Under the pieces are notes generated by a model. The model was not told the DNA's origin, did not search any database, and saw only the letters and a program-made list of their open reading frames with translations. The translations under genes were made by a program, and so were the position numbers. Positions 27,096 through 36,355 of a DNA stretch of 64,000 nt are shown here, piece by piece. Every line of letters begins with the position of its first letter. Positions within the stretch are counted from its first letter, which is position 1. Source of the DNA: Myxococcus qinghaiensis (GTDB taxonomy: Bacteria > Myxococcota > Myxococcia > Myxococcales > Myxococcaceae); contig NZ_JAKCFA010000008.1 of NCBI RefSeq assembly GCF_024198215.1, forward strand, positions 1 through 64,000. The letters run 5' to 3'.

Positions 27096-27677
27096 CTAGC
27101 CCGCGGTGGCCACGCGGGTCAGGTACTTGCCCCCGTCGCGCGTGTCGATCTTCAGGACGTCGCCCTCGTTGATGAACAGGGGCACGTAGACCTCGAAGCC
27201 GGTCTCCAGCGTGGCGGGCTTCAGCGCACCGGACACGGTGTCGCCGCGAACGCCCGGGTCGCACTTGACGACCTTGAGGTCCACCGAGTTCGGCAGCGTG
27301 ACGGCAATCGCCTTCCCGTTCCAGAACAGGATGGTGGCGTCGATGTTCTCCTTCAGGAAGTTCTTCGCGTCGCCGAGTGCCTTCTCGCTGATGAAGGTCT
27401 GCTCGAAGTCGCGCTTGTCCATGAAGTAGTAGTCGTCGCCCTGCACGTACAGGTACTGCATGTCCTTCTCTTCGATGTCCGGCTTGCCCACCTTCTCGCC
27501 GGACTTCAGCGTGGGCTGGAGGACGCGACCCGAGAGGAGGCTGCGAATCTTGGTGCGGACGAAGGCGGAACCCTTGCCGGGCTTCACGTGCTGGAACTCG
27601 ACGACGACGAACGGCTCGCCGTCGATTTCGATCTTCATACCGTTGTGAAACTCGGACGTATCGATGACACCGGCCAT
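27096..27677 (-). CDS. efp: translation elongation factor P
   Basis: A 193-residue three-domain protein that relieves ribosomes stalled at polyproline. The tip loop [12 protein letters not shown] contains the modifiable lysine (K35). The C-terminus has the family motif [20 protein letters not shown] followed by [23 protein letters not shown] about ten bases ahead of the ATG serves as ribosome site. Polyproline proteins are frequent in this window (the TonB-like stalk, PilP, PilD insert, the Hfq-like protein), so EF-P should matter for their expression. It heads the efp-accBC group. Confidence 0.96.
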   Translation of the reverse strand: MAGVIDTSEFHNGMKIEIDGEPFVVVEFQHVKPGKGSAFVRTKIRSLLSGRVLQPTLKSGEKVGKPDIEEKDMQYLYVQGDDYYFMDKRDFEQTFISEKALGDAKNFLKENIDATILFWNGKAIAVTLPNSVDLKVVKCDPGVRGDTVSGALKPATLETGFEVYVPLFINEGDVLKIDTRDGGKYLTRVATAG

Positions 27678-27742
27678 GGGGACCGACTCCTTCAGACTCG
27701 AAATTACGGAAGCTTGAAAAGTCGGGGGTGTCTAGCCCATGC

Positions 27743-27761
27743 CCCCTTCCATGGGAAGGGG
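27743..27761 (-). terminator. hairpin between mglC and efp
   Basis: CCCCTTCC, a loop of ATG, then GGAAGGGG gives a perfect 8-bp stem in the 135-base gap between mglC and efp. There is no U-run directly after it on the minus strand. It may end or attenuate read-through from the pilus operon into efp. Confidence 0.4.
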
Positions 27762-27812
27762 AAACCGGCGGAGCGGCGCGTCGTCTGGACGACTGCTTTA
27801 CAGCAGGCGAGC

Positions 27813-28175
27813 CTACAGCTCGGCGCTCACCTTGGGGGCCGTCACGCGCAGCACATAACGGCCCTTTCCGTAGTTGCCGTCCGCGCGCAACGCCAACACC
27901 AGGAAGTACTCCGGGGACACCAGCCGCATCAGCGTCAACACCTTGTCGCTGTTGACGCTGACCTCACTGACCGTGCCCGTCTTGAGCGTCTCCGCGGCGT
28001 TGCGCAGCTGCGTGAGGAGGTTGGCGTATTCCACCCAGGCACCATTCAAATCCAGCTCGCTCGTATCCTCGCGCTGGAAGGTGTCCACGGAGATGCCATC
28101 GAAGCCCATCACGCTGCAGGCGAGGGCTCCATCCACCTGGTTGACCACTGACTCGAGGTGCGTGCGAAAGGACAT
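27813..28175 (-). CDS. mglC: roadblock/LC7 protein MglC
   Basis: A 120-residue roadblock/LC7-fold protein. Features are the N-terminal helix SFRTHLESVVNQVDGALACSV, the strand MGFDGISVDT and the C-terminal RYVLRVTAPKVSAEL. Known from memory: in M. xanthus MglC (MXAN_5770) is a short paralogue of the GTPase-activating protein MglB and acts in the polarity and reversal system that places T4P and gliding machinery; it lies just past pilQ, as here. It follows the lipoprotein gene by 32 bases and could be made with PilM-Q. A generic roadblock protein is the alternative, but length and position favour MglC. Confidence 0.85.
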   Translation of the reverse strand: MSFRTHLESVVNQVDGALACSVMGFDGISVDTFQREDTSELDLNGAWVEYANLLTQLRNAAETLKTGTVSEVSVNSDKVLTLMRLVSPEYFLVLALRADGNYGKGRYVLRVTAPKVSAEL

Positions 28176-28207
28176 GGGCTCTCAGGGCTCCTGGGAGGAA
28201 GCGCTGT

Positions 28208-28843
28208 TCAAGGGGTTTCGCAGGCCGGCACGGCACCGTTCTGGCCACGCGGGTCACACGCCGATGTTCTGGCCACGGGAACGTCGCCAGCCTTGGGGCA
28301 GCTAAAGGGAGCGAAGCCCACGACCAGCGGATAGGAGACCTCGTTGGTCTCGACGTCGCCGCCCGAGACCGTGTGGCCGCGAACCCGCATGGTGACGAGG
28401 AGATCAACCAGGGTCCCGCCAGAGACCGCGGTGAACAACGCGTCTTGCGCGTCACGGGTCAACAGGCCGGCCAACAAGAGGCCATCCCGGTCACCCCGGA
28501 AGGCCGAGTAGACGGGCACCGTGGCGCTGGGAATGTTGAGGTTCGGCTCCGTCTGGTAACTGAGCTCCAGCTCGGTCAGATAGACGGCGGTGCTGTCAAC
28601 GTCAGCGATTGGCCCTTCCCCTACCACTATGGGCGTTTCACTCAGGTTCGAGGTGACGACGAATCCGAGGAGGTAGTCTCCCGACAGAGCCATGTTCAGC
28701 GAGCCGCTGAGCAGGGCCCGGTCATCGGGGACAGAGCAGTCCTCATCGGGGGGAGCAGCCTGGAGAAGCTGGAGACTCGGGAGGTTGTCGACACAAGACA
28801 CCGTGCCGAACGCCAGCAGCGCGGCGAGATAGATGGGCTTCAT
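28208..28843 (-). CDS. hypothetical lipoprotein between pilQ and mglC
   Basis: A 211-residue protein with a lipoprotein signal (IYLAALLAFGTVSC, Cys17). The mature part is beta-rich, with cysteines near both ends (EDCSVPDD, FSCPKAGD, SACDPRG, PACETP) that may form disulfides. No family is recognised. It starts 36 bases after the pilQ stop and precedes mglC by 32 bases, so it is probably transcribed with the secretin genes. A role beside the PilQ channel is a guess from position only. Confidence 0.75.
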   Translation of the reverse strand: MKPIYLAALLAFGTVSCVDNLPSLQLLQAAPPDEDCSVPDDRALLSGSLNMALSGDYLLGFVVTSNLSETPIVVGEGPIADVDSTAVYLTELELSYQTEPNLNIPSATVPVYSAFRGDRDGLLLAGLLTRDAQDALFTAVSGGTLVDLLVTMRVRGHTVSGGDVETNEVSYPLVVGFAPFSCPKAGDVPVARTSACDPRGQNGAVPACETP

Positions 28844-28879
28844 GAGCGAACGCTCTCCTGCATGAAGAGGCGCGGTGCC

Positions 28880-31609
28880 TTACAGGCTCTGCGCGATGGT
28901 CTGCCGGTTGAGGATACGGGGCGTGATGAAGATGAGCAGTTCCTGACGCTCATCCCGCTCCGAGTAGTTCTTGAACAGGAGTCCCAGCACCGGAATCTTC
29001 GAGAGGAAGGGCACGGCATTGGTCGTCGTGGCACCACGACGGACGTAGATGCCGCCGATGACCGTGGTGTCCCCGTCCTTCACCAGCACCTGGGTGTTGG
29101 CTTCCTTGCGCTGGATGGACGGCTGTCCGTTCGCTCCCGTGTTCGACTGGTCCGGCTGGTTGTTGGAGGCGTTGATGGACATCAGGATGCTGCCGTCCTG
29201 AGTGATGTGAGGCGTCACCTCCAGCGACAGGCGGGCTTCCACGAAGGTCGTATTCACACCACCGGCCGACGTCTGGCTGAACGGGATGGACACACCCTGG
29301 CTGATGCGGGCGGTGTTGTTGTCCAGCGTCGTCACGCGGGGCGCGGAGATGGTCTTCACCGTGCCCTCGTTCTCCGCCGCCGACAGCCGCAGGTTGAGCT
29401 GCAGCGCGCCACCCGCGGAGCCGAAGACGAAGCCGAGCGCGCCACCGGCGCCCTCACCCACCGACGCCGGCAGGTTCACCGCGAAGTTCGGCGCGGCGGG
29501 GAGACCCGCGGCCGTTCCCGTCGAGCCGCCCGTGACGCCGACGTTGTTCGGGAAGATGAGGCCCGTGGGGTTGCCCGTCGCCTGGGAGGCGCGTGCCTGG
29601 CCGCCCCACTGCACGCCGAGCTGACGGCTGAAGGCGGTGCTCGCCTCCACGATGCGGCTCTCGATGAGCACCTGCGGGGTCTGAGTGTCCAGGCTGCGCA
29701 CCAGCGCGCGGGCCTTCTCCGTGTTGGAGCGCACGTCCTTGACGATGAGCACGTTGGTGCGCGTGTCCACCGTGACGTTGCCGCGCTCGCTCAGCACGTC
29801 CTTCACCCGCGCGGCCATCTCACCCGCAACCGCGTAGTTGACCGGGATGAGGTTGACCAGCAGGTCCTCCTGCTGCTGGAGCGACTTCTTGCGCTCCTGG
29901 CGCAGCCGGGCCTCCTCCTCCAGCGTCTTCAGCGGAGCGATGCGGATGATGTTGCCGAACTCCTCCTTGCCCAGCTGCTTGGTGCGCAGGATGAGGTCCA
30001 GCGCCTGGTCCCAGGGGACGTTGCGCAGGCGGATGGTGACCCGGCCCGCTACGTCGTCGGCGACGACCACGTTCTTCTTGGAGATCTCCGCGATGACCCG
30101 CAGGAGGTTCTGGATGTCGATGTCCTTGAATTCGAAGGAGACGCGCTTGCCACGGTAACGAGCCTGCTGCGGCGCGCCCTCGGCGGCGTAGGCGGGCGCC
30201 TCGGCTGTGAAGCCGGCGGTGCGCTGCGCCACGGACACTTCGTCCGTCTTCACGCCCTTCACGTCCAGGCGCCAGGAGAGCGTCCCGCCGTTCTGGCTGA
30301 CCTTCTCCTCGATGGCTCCGTCGGCGGCGACGACCACGCGCACCTTGCGGCCCTCACCGGGGACGCTGAAGGCGCTGATCATCTTCACCGGCGTCTCCAG
30401 CGCGCTGGTGTCCAGGCTGCGCTCCAGCTTCTTCGGCAGCCGGGCGTTGTCCAGCGTCAGCACCGCGCTGCGCGGGTCGGGACGGTCCACCTTCCAGGCG
30501 GCCGTGCCGGACAGCTTGAGCACCACTCGGCCTCCCGCCCCACCCTCCTGGAAGGACAGGTCCTTGACCTCCACCAGCGAGGCCGTGACAGGCGCCTCCA
30601 CCGGCTCGGGCGCGGGGCGCAGCGGCTCCACTTCGGCCACCGACGCGATGACCTCTTGCGGCGCGGGCGAGGGCGCGGCCTTGCGGGCCACCGCGCCACC
30701 CAGCACCACTTCCAGGCCCTTGTCGGCCCGGTCCACGCGGTAGGCGGGCATCTTGCCGCGCACGTCGAGCACCAGCCGGACCTTGTCCGAGTGGGCGCCC
30801 ACGCGCACCTCCCTCAACGTCGAGCCATTCACGCGGGGCGCGCGGGCGGAGAGCCCCACGCCATACAGGTCCACCGCGAGCCGCGGCGGGTCCGCCAGCT
30901 CCAGCACCTCGTAGCGGGCGATGTCGCCGTCCGCGCGGATGCGGAGCGTGTCGTCGGAATAGGCCAATTGGGTGATGCGTTGAGCTGGCTGAGCCACCTC
31001 TCGCTCATCCGCCTCGGCGGCGACGACGTTCTCTGGCAGCGCGGGCTTTTCAGCGGCGGGCTTCGCCGGCGCTTCCGCCACCATCACGGCGGCGGGCGCG
31101 ACGGGCTTGACCTCGGCGACCGGTGCGGGCGTCGGGGCGGCGGGAGCCGTGGCGACAGGAGCGACAACGGGCTCCGGACGCTTGGCCTCGGCGGCGGGCG
31201 TCGCGCCATCCACCGAAATCACCACGCGGTTGCCGTCCGCCCGGACGTCGTACTGCGACGCCTTGTCCAGCGCCAGCAGCACCCGGCCGACGCTCGCGCG
31301 CTCATCCGAGAACTGCGACGCCACGACTCCGGCCACGGGGCCAGAGCCGTCGTGGTGGCCCTTGATACCCGTCGCATCAGCCGACGAGAGGTCCACCACC
31401 AACCGCTCCGGACCACTCAGCCGGAACACGGTGAAGGTGGGGGGCCGGGTTCCGGTCACCACCACCTGGGCGCCCGAGCCGGTACGGGACACATCCAAGT
31501 CCCGAAGCGTATTCAGTTCGGCGCCATTGCTGCTGGCGCCCGCAAGGACGACCGCGAAAGCGGTCGCCAACATCCACTTGCCCCTCGTCACAACGCTCCT
31601 CTCGAGCAT
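28880..31609 (-). CDS. pilQ: type IV pilus secretin PilQ
   Basis: A 909-residue outer-membrane secretin through which the pilus exits. It has a signal peptide (MLATAFAVVLAGASSNGA), AMIN-type domains that bind peptidoglycan (about 30-470), N-domains with VSFEFKDIDIQNLLRVIAEI and VTIRLRNVPWDQALDLIL (about 500-590), and the C-terminal secretin core (about 600-909). The core includes VLIESRIVEAS, GVSIPFSQTSAGG and VIGGIYVRRG. An Ala/Pro-rich linker lies near 150-190. The ATG at 31609 is preceded by GAGGGGACG, a good ribosome site, and was preferred to the codon at 31624. The length fits M. xanthus PilQ (about 900). It is the last pil gene of pilM-N-O-P-Q. Confidence 0.96.
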   Translation of the reverse strand: MLERSVVTRGKWMLATAFAVVLAGASSNGAELNTLRDLDVSRTGSGAQVVVTGTRPPTFTVFRLSGPERLVVDLSSADATGIKGHHDGSGPVAGVVASQFSDERASVGRVLLALDKASQYDVRADGNRVVISVDGATPAAEAKRPEPVVAPVATAPAAPTPAPVAEVKPVAPAAVMVAEAPAKPAAEKPALPENVVAAEADEREVAQPAQRITQLAYSDDTLRIRADGDIARYEVLELADPPRLAVDLYGVGLSARAPRVNGSTLREVRVGAHSDKVRLVLDVRGKMPAYRVDRADKGLEVVLGGAVARKAAPSPAPQEVIASVAEVEPLRPAPEPVEAPVTASLVEVKDLSFQEGGAGGRVVLKLSGTAAWKVDRPDPRSAVLTLDNARLPKKLERSLDTSALETPVKMISAFSVPGEGRKVRVVVAADGAIEEKVSQNGGTLSWRLDVKGVKTDEVSVAQRTAGFTAEAPAYAAEGAPQQARYRGKRVSFEFKDIDIQNLLRVIAEISKKNVVVADDVAGRVTIRLRNVPWDQALDLILRTKQLGKEEFGNIIRIAPLKTLEEEARLRQERKKSLQQQEDLLVNLIPVNYAVAGEMAARVKDVLSERGNVTVDTRTNVLIVKDVRSNTEKARALVRSLDTQTPQVLIESRIVEASTAFSRQLGVQWGGQARASQATGNPTGLIFPNNVGVTGGSTGTAAGLPAAPNFAVNLPASVGEGAGGALGFVFGSAGGALQLNLRLSAAENEGTVKTISAPRVTTLDNNTARISQGVSIPFSQTSAGGVNTTFVEARLSLEVTPHITQDGSILMSINASNNQPDQSNTGANGQPSIQRKEANTQVLVKDGDTTVIGGIYVRRGATTTNAVPFLSKIPVLGLLFKNYSERDERQELLIFITPRILNRQTIAQSL

Positions 31610-31666
31610 GCGTCCCCTCACCAAAGTTGGAAGCGGGCTGCCGCCCGCGGGCGCGCCACGGGTGCG

Positions 31667-32239
31667 CTACTCCCCGTAGTTCTTGCCCGTCATCAGATTG
31701 TAACTAGGGTCCTGCCGGTCATCGGCCTTGAGCTGCAGAGTCACCGGATTCTTGATGATCTCTCCGTTGCCCGAGAAGACCTCGGTCACCGTCAGCGAAT
31801 CGCGGAGGATTTGCGTGACCTTGCCACCCTGGCGTCCAACCCGGGTGTTGCGGCGCACGATGTGGCCTCGACCCAACGGGTCTTCGACCATTGCCAGTGG
31901 ATTGGCGTCTCCCGTGACGACCGCGACCAGCTTGAGCTGGTCCAGGTCGAACGCGCACAAAGGCTCCGTGCACGTCGTGACGGGATTGACCTGGGCCACC
32001 GGGCCCAGCTCTTCCAGCGGACTGCGGAACGGATCCCGCTTCCCCACCGGGTTGTAACTGTAGACGTATGGCGCCGGCGCGGCGGCGTCGACCGGCGTGG
32101 GCGCCGTCTCCGCGGGTGCCGCTGCCTGAGCCGCGGGAGGTGGCGCGGCCACCGGCGGAGGGGGCGGAGGTGCCTCCTCGCAGGCAGCGAGCGTCAGCGC
32201 GAGCGCGGCGGTCGTCATGGTGGCCTTGAACATCTTCAT
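31667..32239 (-). CDS. pilP: type IV pilus inner-membrane lipoprotein PilP
   Basis: A 190-residue lipoprotein (lipobox LAAC, Cys20) with a Pro/Ala-rich flexible linker (about 22-55). A small C-terminal beta-domain has KRDPFRSPLEEL, LVAVVTGDANPLAMVEDPLGRGHIV and RVGRQGGKVTQI. It couples PilN/O in the inner membrane to PilQ. The ATG at 32239 (AAGGGG seven bases ahead) starts a proper signal sequence; a second ATG follows at 32233. It lies 43 bases after pilO and 57 before pilQ. Confidence 0.93.
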   Translation of the reverse strand: MKMFKATMTTAALALTLAACEEAPPPPPPVAAPPPAAQAAAPAETAPTPVDAAAPAPYVYSYNPVGKRDPFRSPLEELGPVAQVNPVTTCTEPLCAFDLDQLKLVAVVTGDANPLAMVEDPLGRGHIVRRNTRVGRQGGKVTQILRDSLTVTEVFSGNGEIIKNPVTLQLKADDRQDPSYNLMTGKNYGE

Positions 32240-32282
32240 CCTCAATCCCCTTGTCGCCCTACTTTCCGGACGGATCAAGTTT

Positions 32283-32864
32283 CTAGTTCTTGGTCTCGAC
32301 GAACCGGAAAGTCGTCGCCAGGAAGCTGCTCTGCAGCACGACCTTCTCGTTCTTCAGCGTCGGCTGGCCCAGGTTGATGTTGTTGACGTTCACGATGCGG
32401 CGCATGTTCGCCATCTCCTGCAGGAACATGGCGATCTCATGGTAGTTGCCGCTCACCGTCATGCGGATGGGGATGCGGGCGAAGAACTCGCCGCCGCCCA
32501 CGTACTCGCGGTCGGGCTGCACCAGGGAGATCTCCAGGCCGCTCTTCTTGCCGATGTCGTTGATCTGCGCGAGCAGCTCCTCGACGTCCTTCTTCTCCGG
32601 CAGCTCCGTGAGGGCCTCGGCGAGCTTCTGCTCCAGCACGTCCATCTCGCGCCGGCGCTCGTTGAGGTTCTGGGCGATCTCACTCTTCTCCGCCAAATCC
32701 AGGTCCAGCGTGCGCCGCTCGGTCTGCTGCCGCTGGATGTTCTCATCAGTGGGCTGGATGAGCATGAAGAAGTTGGCGACGGTCATCAGGATGATGAGGG
32801 CTGCCAAGCCGCCGAACTTGACGGCCGGGGACGCCTTGACGAATTGGTCCAGGTACTTGTCCAT
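32283..32864 (-). CDS. pilO: type IV pilus alignment protein PilO
   Basis: A 193-residue protein with one N-terminal membrane helix (VKFGGLAALIILMTVANFFML), a coiled coil (about 45-95, rich in Glu/Arg/Leu heptads), and a C-terminal ferredoxin-like domain. The domain contains FFARIPIRMTVSGNYHEIAMFLQEMANMRRIV. It pairs with PilN to join PilM in the cytoplasm to PilP/PilQ. It is 15 bases after pilN. Confidence 0.94.
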   Translation of the reverse strand: MDKYLDQFVKASPAVKFGGLAALIILMTVANFFMLIQPTDENIQRQQTERRTLDLDLAEKSEIAQNLNERRREMDVLEQKLAEALTELPEKKDVEELLAQINDIGKKSGLEISLVQPDREYVGGGEFFARIPIRMTVSGNYHEIAMFLQEMANMRRIVNVNNINLGQPTLKNEKVVLQSSFLATTFRFVETKN

Positions 32865-32879
32865 GGGCAGTGGCCTCGC

Positions 32880-33563
32880 TCAGATGGCGTAGTTCGCGGT
32901 GAGGGTGATCTTGAAGTCGACCAGGGCCGGCATGGCCAGGGGTCCGGTGGACGCCTTCGTCTGCACGGCGCTGGTCAGGTCGATGTTGGTGAAGAATGGA
33001 GTGATTTCCCCGGCGGGGAACTCCTCGATGGTGGCCTCGGCCGTCAGCAGCTCCACGCGGGACGTCTTCGCGTCCCGGCGCTGATCCACCAAGCGTCCCA
33101 TGCCCTTGGGCGTCCACACCACGCCGTTCAGGCTGCGCATGAACTCGGCGACCTCGTCGTGACTGACGGCCGAGCCGTCGATGGCTACCGCGCTGGCGGA
33201 CTCGACGAAGCCCTTCACCCAGACCTTCTTCGGCGTGGCGGAAGCCAGCGCGTCCATCATCCGGACCGGGCCGTTGCGGCCCTTGCGCAGTGAGTCCAGC
33301 ACGGCCAACTTCTTCTCCACCTCCGTCTTGCGAGCGTTGATGTTCCTCACCTCGCCGATGACCTTCTCCAGCTCGGCGATCTTCGCGCGAGTCTGGGCAA
33401 TGGCCTGGGCGTTGCGCTGGAACTCACTGTCGCGGTCGTCGTACCAGAGGTAGTTGCCCACGGCTGCGCCGATGAGCGCCAGCGCGAAGAGGACCAGGAT
33501 CTGCCGGCCCTTCTGCTGGGTCTGAACCTTCCGGACGGGAAGCAGGTTGATGCGAATCATCAT
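32880..33563 (-). CDS. pilN: type IV pilus assembly protein PilN
   Basis: A 227-residue protein with the PilN hallmark MIRINLLPVR at the N-terminus, which docks into PilM. It has one membrane helix (ILVLFALALIGAAVGNYLWY), a coiled coil (about 55-90) and a C-terminal ferredoxin-like domain that dimerises with PilO. Two consecutive ATGs begin the gene; GGAG lies upstream. It sits between pilM (27 bases) and pilO. Confidence 0.94.
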   Translation of the reverse strand: MMIRINLLPVRKVQTQQKGRQILVLFALALIGAAVGNYLWYDDRDSEFQRNAQAIAQTRAKIAELEKVIGEVRNINARKTEVEKKLAVLDSLRKGRNGPVRMMDALASATPKKVWVKGFVESASAVAIDGSAVSHDEVAEFMRSLNGVVWTPKGMGRLVDQRRDAKTSRVELLTAEATIEEFPAGEITPFFTNIDLTSAVQTKASTGPLAMPALVDFKITLTANYAI

Positions 33564-33590
33564 GTGCGTCGTCTCCAGGAAGTGGACGGT

Positions 33591-34673
33591 CTAGGCCAGC
33601 TTGTCGCCAGGACGCCGGAGCGCCAGTCCCACGGCCACCGCGGCCATGGGCGCCACGTCCATGATGAACGCGGGGTCGAACTTGCGGTTGTCCACTTCAA
33701 TCTTGCGGAACGGGTTGAGGATCTCCACCGGCACCCCGGTGCGCGCTTCAATGGTCTTGAACAGGGCCGGAATCTTCGCCGTGCCGCCGGACAGGTAGAC
33801 CTTGGTGAAGTTCGAGTCCGCCGCGGTGCCCGCGTAGAAGTCCAGCGAGCGCTGGATTTCACCGGCCACCTGCTCGGCGACGCTGGACAGCACGCGCTCG
33901 ACCTCCTGGGGCACCACGGCATCCGCGTCCGCGCGGTTGCCGCCGATCTTCAGCGCTTCCGCCTCCTCGTAGGAGACGTTGAGCTGCTTCTGGATCTCCT
34001 CGGTGAACTGGTTGCCACCGATGGTGACGTCACGGGTGAAGACCGTCACGCCGTTGGCGATGATGTTGATGTTCACCACCGAGGCGCCCGCGTTGATGAG
34101 GACGACGGTCTCCTTCTCCGGCAGGTCGTAGTTGACGGAGAACATGTTCTGCACGGCGAAGGCGTCCACATCCACGACCACCGGGGCCAGGCCCGCCTCG
34201 GAGACCACCGTGGTGTAGTCGTTGATCATGTCCTTCTTGGCGGCCACCAGCAGCACGTCCATCTGCCCGGTGGCGTCGTTGCCGCCCCCGTCGAGGATCT
34301 GCGTGTCGATGTTCACGTCCTTCACATCGAACGGGATGTACTGCTCGGCCTCCCACTGGATGCTCTCCTCGAGCTCCTCCTGGGACATGCGGGGCATCTG
34401 AATCTTCTTGATGATGACCGAGTGGCCGGACACGCCGATGGCGACGTCCTTGCCCTTCACCTTCAGCTCGGACATCAGCTCCTGCACCGCCTGGACGATG
34501 GCGGTGGAGTTCATCAGCGCGCCATCCACGATGGCCTCGGGAGGCAGCGGCTTCATGCCGAAGCTCTGCAGCGCGAAGCCGACTTCGCCCCGCTTGCGCT
34601 GCTCCTTGAGCAGGATCATCTTGATGGAGGTCGATCCGATGTCCAGACCGAGTGCCAGTTTGCCCTTCGCCAT
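33591..34673 (-). CDS. pilM: type IV pilus actin-like protein PilM
   Basis: A 360-residue cytoplasmic ATP-binding protein of the actin/FtsA fold. Landmarks are GLDIGSTSIKMILL (phosphate-1), ETVVLINAGASVVNINII (phosphate-2) and VYLSGGTAKIPALFKTIE (adenosine motif). It binds the PilN N-terminal peptide and links the cytoplasmic motor to the trans-envelope PilN/O/P/Q complex. It is the first gene of pilM-N-O-P-Q; the 196-base gap upstream to pilR2 should hold its promoter. Confidence 0.96.
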   Translation of the reverse strand: MAKGKLALGLDIGSTSIKMILLKEQRKRGEVGFALQSFGMKPLPPEAIVDGALMNSTAIVQAVQELMSELKVKGKDVAIGVSGHSVIIKKIQMPRMSQEELEESIQWEAEQYIPFDVKDVNIDTQILDGGGNDATGQMDVLLVAAKKDMINDYTTVVSEAGLAPVVVDVDAFAVQNMFSVNYDLPEKETVVLINAGASVVNINIIANGVTVFTRDVTIGGNQFTEEIQKQLNVSYEEAEALKIGGNRADADAVVPQEVERVLSSVAEQVAGEIQRSLDFYAGTAADSNFTKVYLSGGTAKIPALFKTIEARTGVPVEILNPFRKIEVDNRKFDPAFIMDVAPMAAVAVGLALRRPGDKLA

Positions 34674-34870
34674 GCTTGACTCCGTCGAGAGGCAGCCAGC
34701 GTAGCACTGGCCGTCAACCCCTCCTAAAAAGTGCCCGGAGCCCGCCTGCTCTCCGTTCGGCCGGGACCCCTGCGTCCAAACTGCGCCGGGCCCCCCACCA
34801 CGGTCGCGGAGGCCCGATTTTCCGGCTCCGGACGCATTCCGTCAAATGCCACCCGGCGGATTCTCTCGCC

Positions 34871-36289
34871 TCAGCTCCGCTCGGCCTCCGCGTCCGGGTC
34901 GATGCCGTACTCCTTGATCTTGTACAGCAACGCCCTGTGGCTGATGTCCAGGACCTCCGCCGCCCGGGTCCTGTTCCCCTTCGTCCGTCTCAGGGCCAGC
35001 CGGATGTAGGACTCCTCCAGCTCCCGGATGGCTCGCTTGAGCGACAGGTCGCTACCGACCTGTGGCATCGCTCCGGTGGTGGGGCCCGTCGGTCCGGGTG
35101 CGGGTGCGGCCCACAGCCTTTCGGGCAGGTTGGATGGAAGGATGTGCGGGCCATCCGCCAGGAGGACCGCCCGCTCCATGGCGTTCTCCAGCTCTCGCAC
35201 GTTGCCCGGCCAGGCATAGGCGGACATCAACGCCTCCGCCTCCGGGGACAGTCCTTCGACGGGCGACTCGCGGTTGAGCTCGCGGTTGAAGCGGTGGATG
35301 AAGGCCTTCGCCAGCAGGGGCACGTCCTCGCGGCGCTCCCGCAGGGGCGGCACCCTCACGTTCACCACGTTGAGGCGATAGTAGAGGTCCTCGCGGAACT
35401 CCCCCTTCTCCACCAGCTTGCCCAAGTCCCGCAGCGTGGCCGCCACCACGCGCACGTCCACCTTCTCCACCCGGTTCTCACCCACCGGACGGATTTCGCC
35501 TTCTTGCAGCACGCGCAGGAGCTTCACCTGCGCGGGCAGCGGCAGCTCGCCCACCTCGTCCAGGAAGAGCGTGCCGCCGTCGGCCTCCGAGAAGAGGCCG
35601 CGCTTGGCCGTGCGCGCATCCGTGAAGGCGCCCCTGGCGTGGCCGAACAGCTCGCTCTCGAGCAACCCGCCGGGAATGGCGCCGCAGTTGACGGCGACGA
35701 AGGGCAGCGCGGCCCTCGGGCTGCGCGCGTGCAGCTCCCGGGCAATGAGCTCCTTGCCCGTCCCGCTCTCGCCGCTGATGAGCACCGTGGTGTCCACCGG
35801 CGCCAGGCGCGCCACCTGCTTGAGCAGCGCATGGAGCGACTCGCTGCCCCCGAGGATGTGCCCCTGGGGCGCGGAGGGCAGACCGCCCTGCTTGAGCCGG
35901 CGGTTCTCCCGCAGCAGCCGCTCGCGCTCTTCGGCCTTGCGCAGGACGAAGACAATCTCCTCGGGCTTGAACGGCTTCTGGACGTAGTCGTACGCGCCAG
36001 CCGACACGGCCTCCAGCGCCTGCTCCTGCGAGCCATACGCGCTCATCACCACCACGGTGAGGGCAGGGTGCGCGGCCTGCGCCTCGCGCAGCAGCGTCAG
36101 CCCGTCCTTGCGAGGCATGCGCACGTCGGAGACGAGGACGTCGTAGTCGCGCGTGGCCAGCTCTCGCAGCGCTTCATCCCCGTCCGCGACGGCACGCACG
36201 TCGTAGCCCTTGTCGGTGAGCACCAACGTGAGGATGTGCCGGATGGAGGGCTCGTCGTCGGCCACGAGGATGGTGCGGAACAGGGACAT
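34871..36289 (-). CDS. pilR2: sigma54-dependent response regulator PilR2 (GAFTDA variant)
   Basis: A 472-residue NtrC-type activator. The receiver domain (1-120) has the acidic pair D11/D12 and phosphoacceptor D55 in LVSDVRMPRKDG. The AAA+ domain (about 145-385) has Walker A GESGTGKE (173-180) and Walker B TLFLDEVGELPL. The C-terminal Fis-type HTH ends in NRTRAAEVLDISHRALLYKIKEYGI. The sigma54-contacting loop reads GAFTDA (220-225) instead of GAFTGA. It is preceded by the sensor-kinase gene pilS2, the likely partner. Naming follows the remembered M. xanthus locus (PilS2/PilR2). Confidence 0.88.
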   Translation of the reverse strand: MSLFRTILVADDEPSIRHILTLVLTDKGYDVRAVADGDEALRELATRDYDVLVSDVRMPRKDGLTLLREAQAAHPALTVVVMSAYGSQEQALEAVSAGAYDYVQKPFKPEEIVFVLRKAEERERLLRENRRLKQGGLPSAPQGHILGGSESLHALLKQVARLAPVDTTVLISGESGTGKELIARELHARSPRAALPFVAVNCGAIPGGLLESELFGHARGAFTDARTAKRGLFSEADGGTLFLDEVGELPLPAQVKLLRVLQEGEIRPVGENRVEKVDVRVVAATLRDLGKLVEKGEFREDLYYRLNVVNVRVPPLRERREDVPLLAKAFIHRFNRELNRESPVEGLSPEAEALMSAYAWPGNVRELENAMERAVLLADGPHILPSNLPERLWAAPAPGPTGPTTGAMPQVGSDLSLKRAIRELEESYIRLALRRTKGNRTRAAEVLDISHRALLYKIKEYGIDPDAEAERS

Positions 36290-36355
36290 GGGGGCCTTCC
36301 GGCATCATCCCCCAGTCTCGGGGAGGGAGATAGCTTCTAGCCGGACGGCGTCCGC

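Noticed and set aside
28373..32377. Long plus-strand open frame opposite pilQ and pilP
   Set aside because: It is the shadow of pilQ/pilP: compositionally biased, no motifs, while the minus strand carries secretin signatures.
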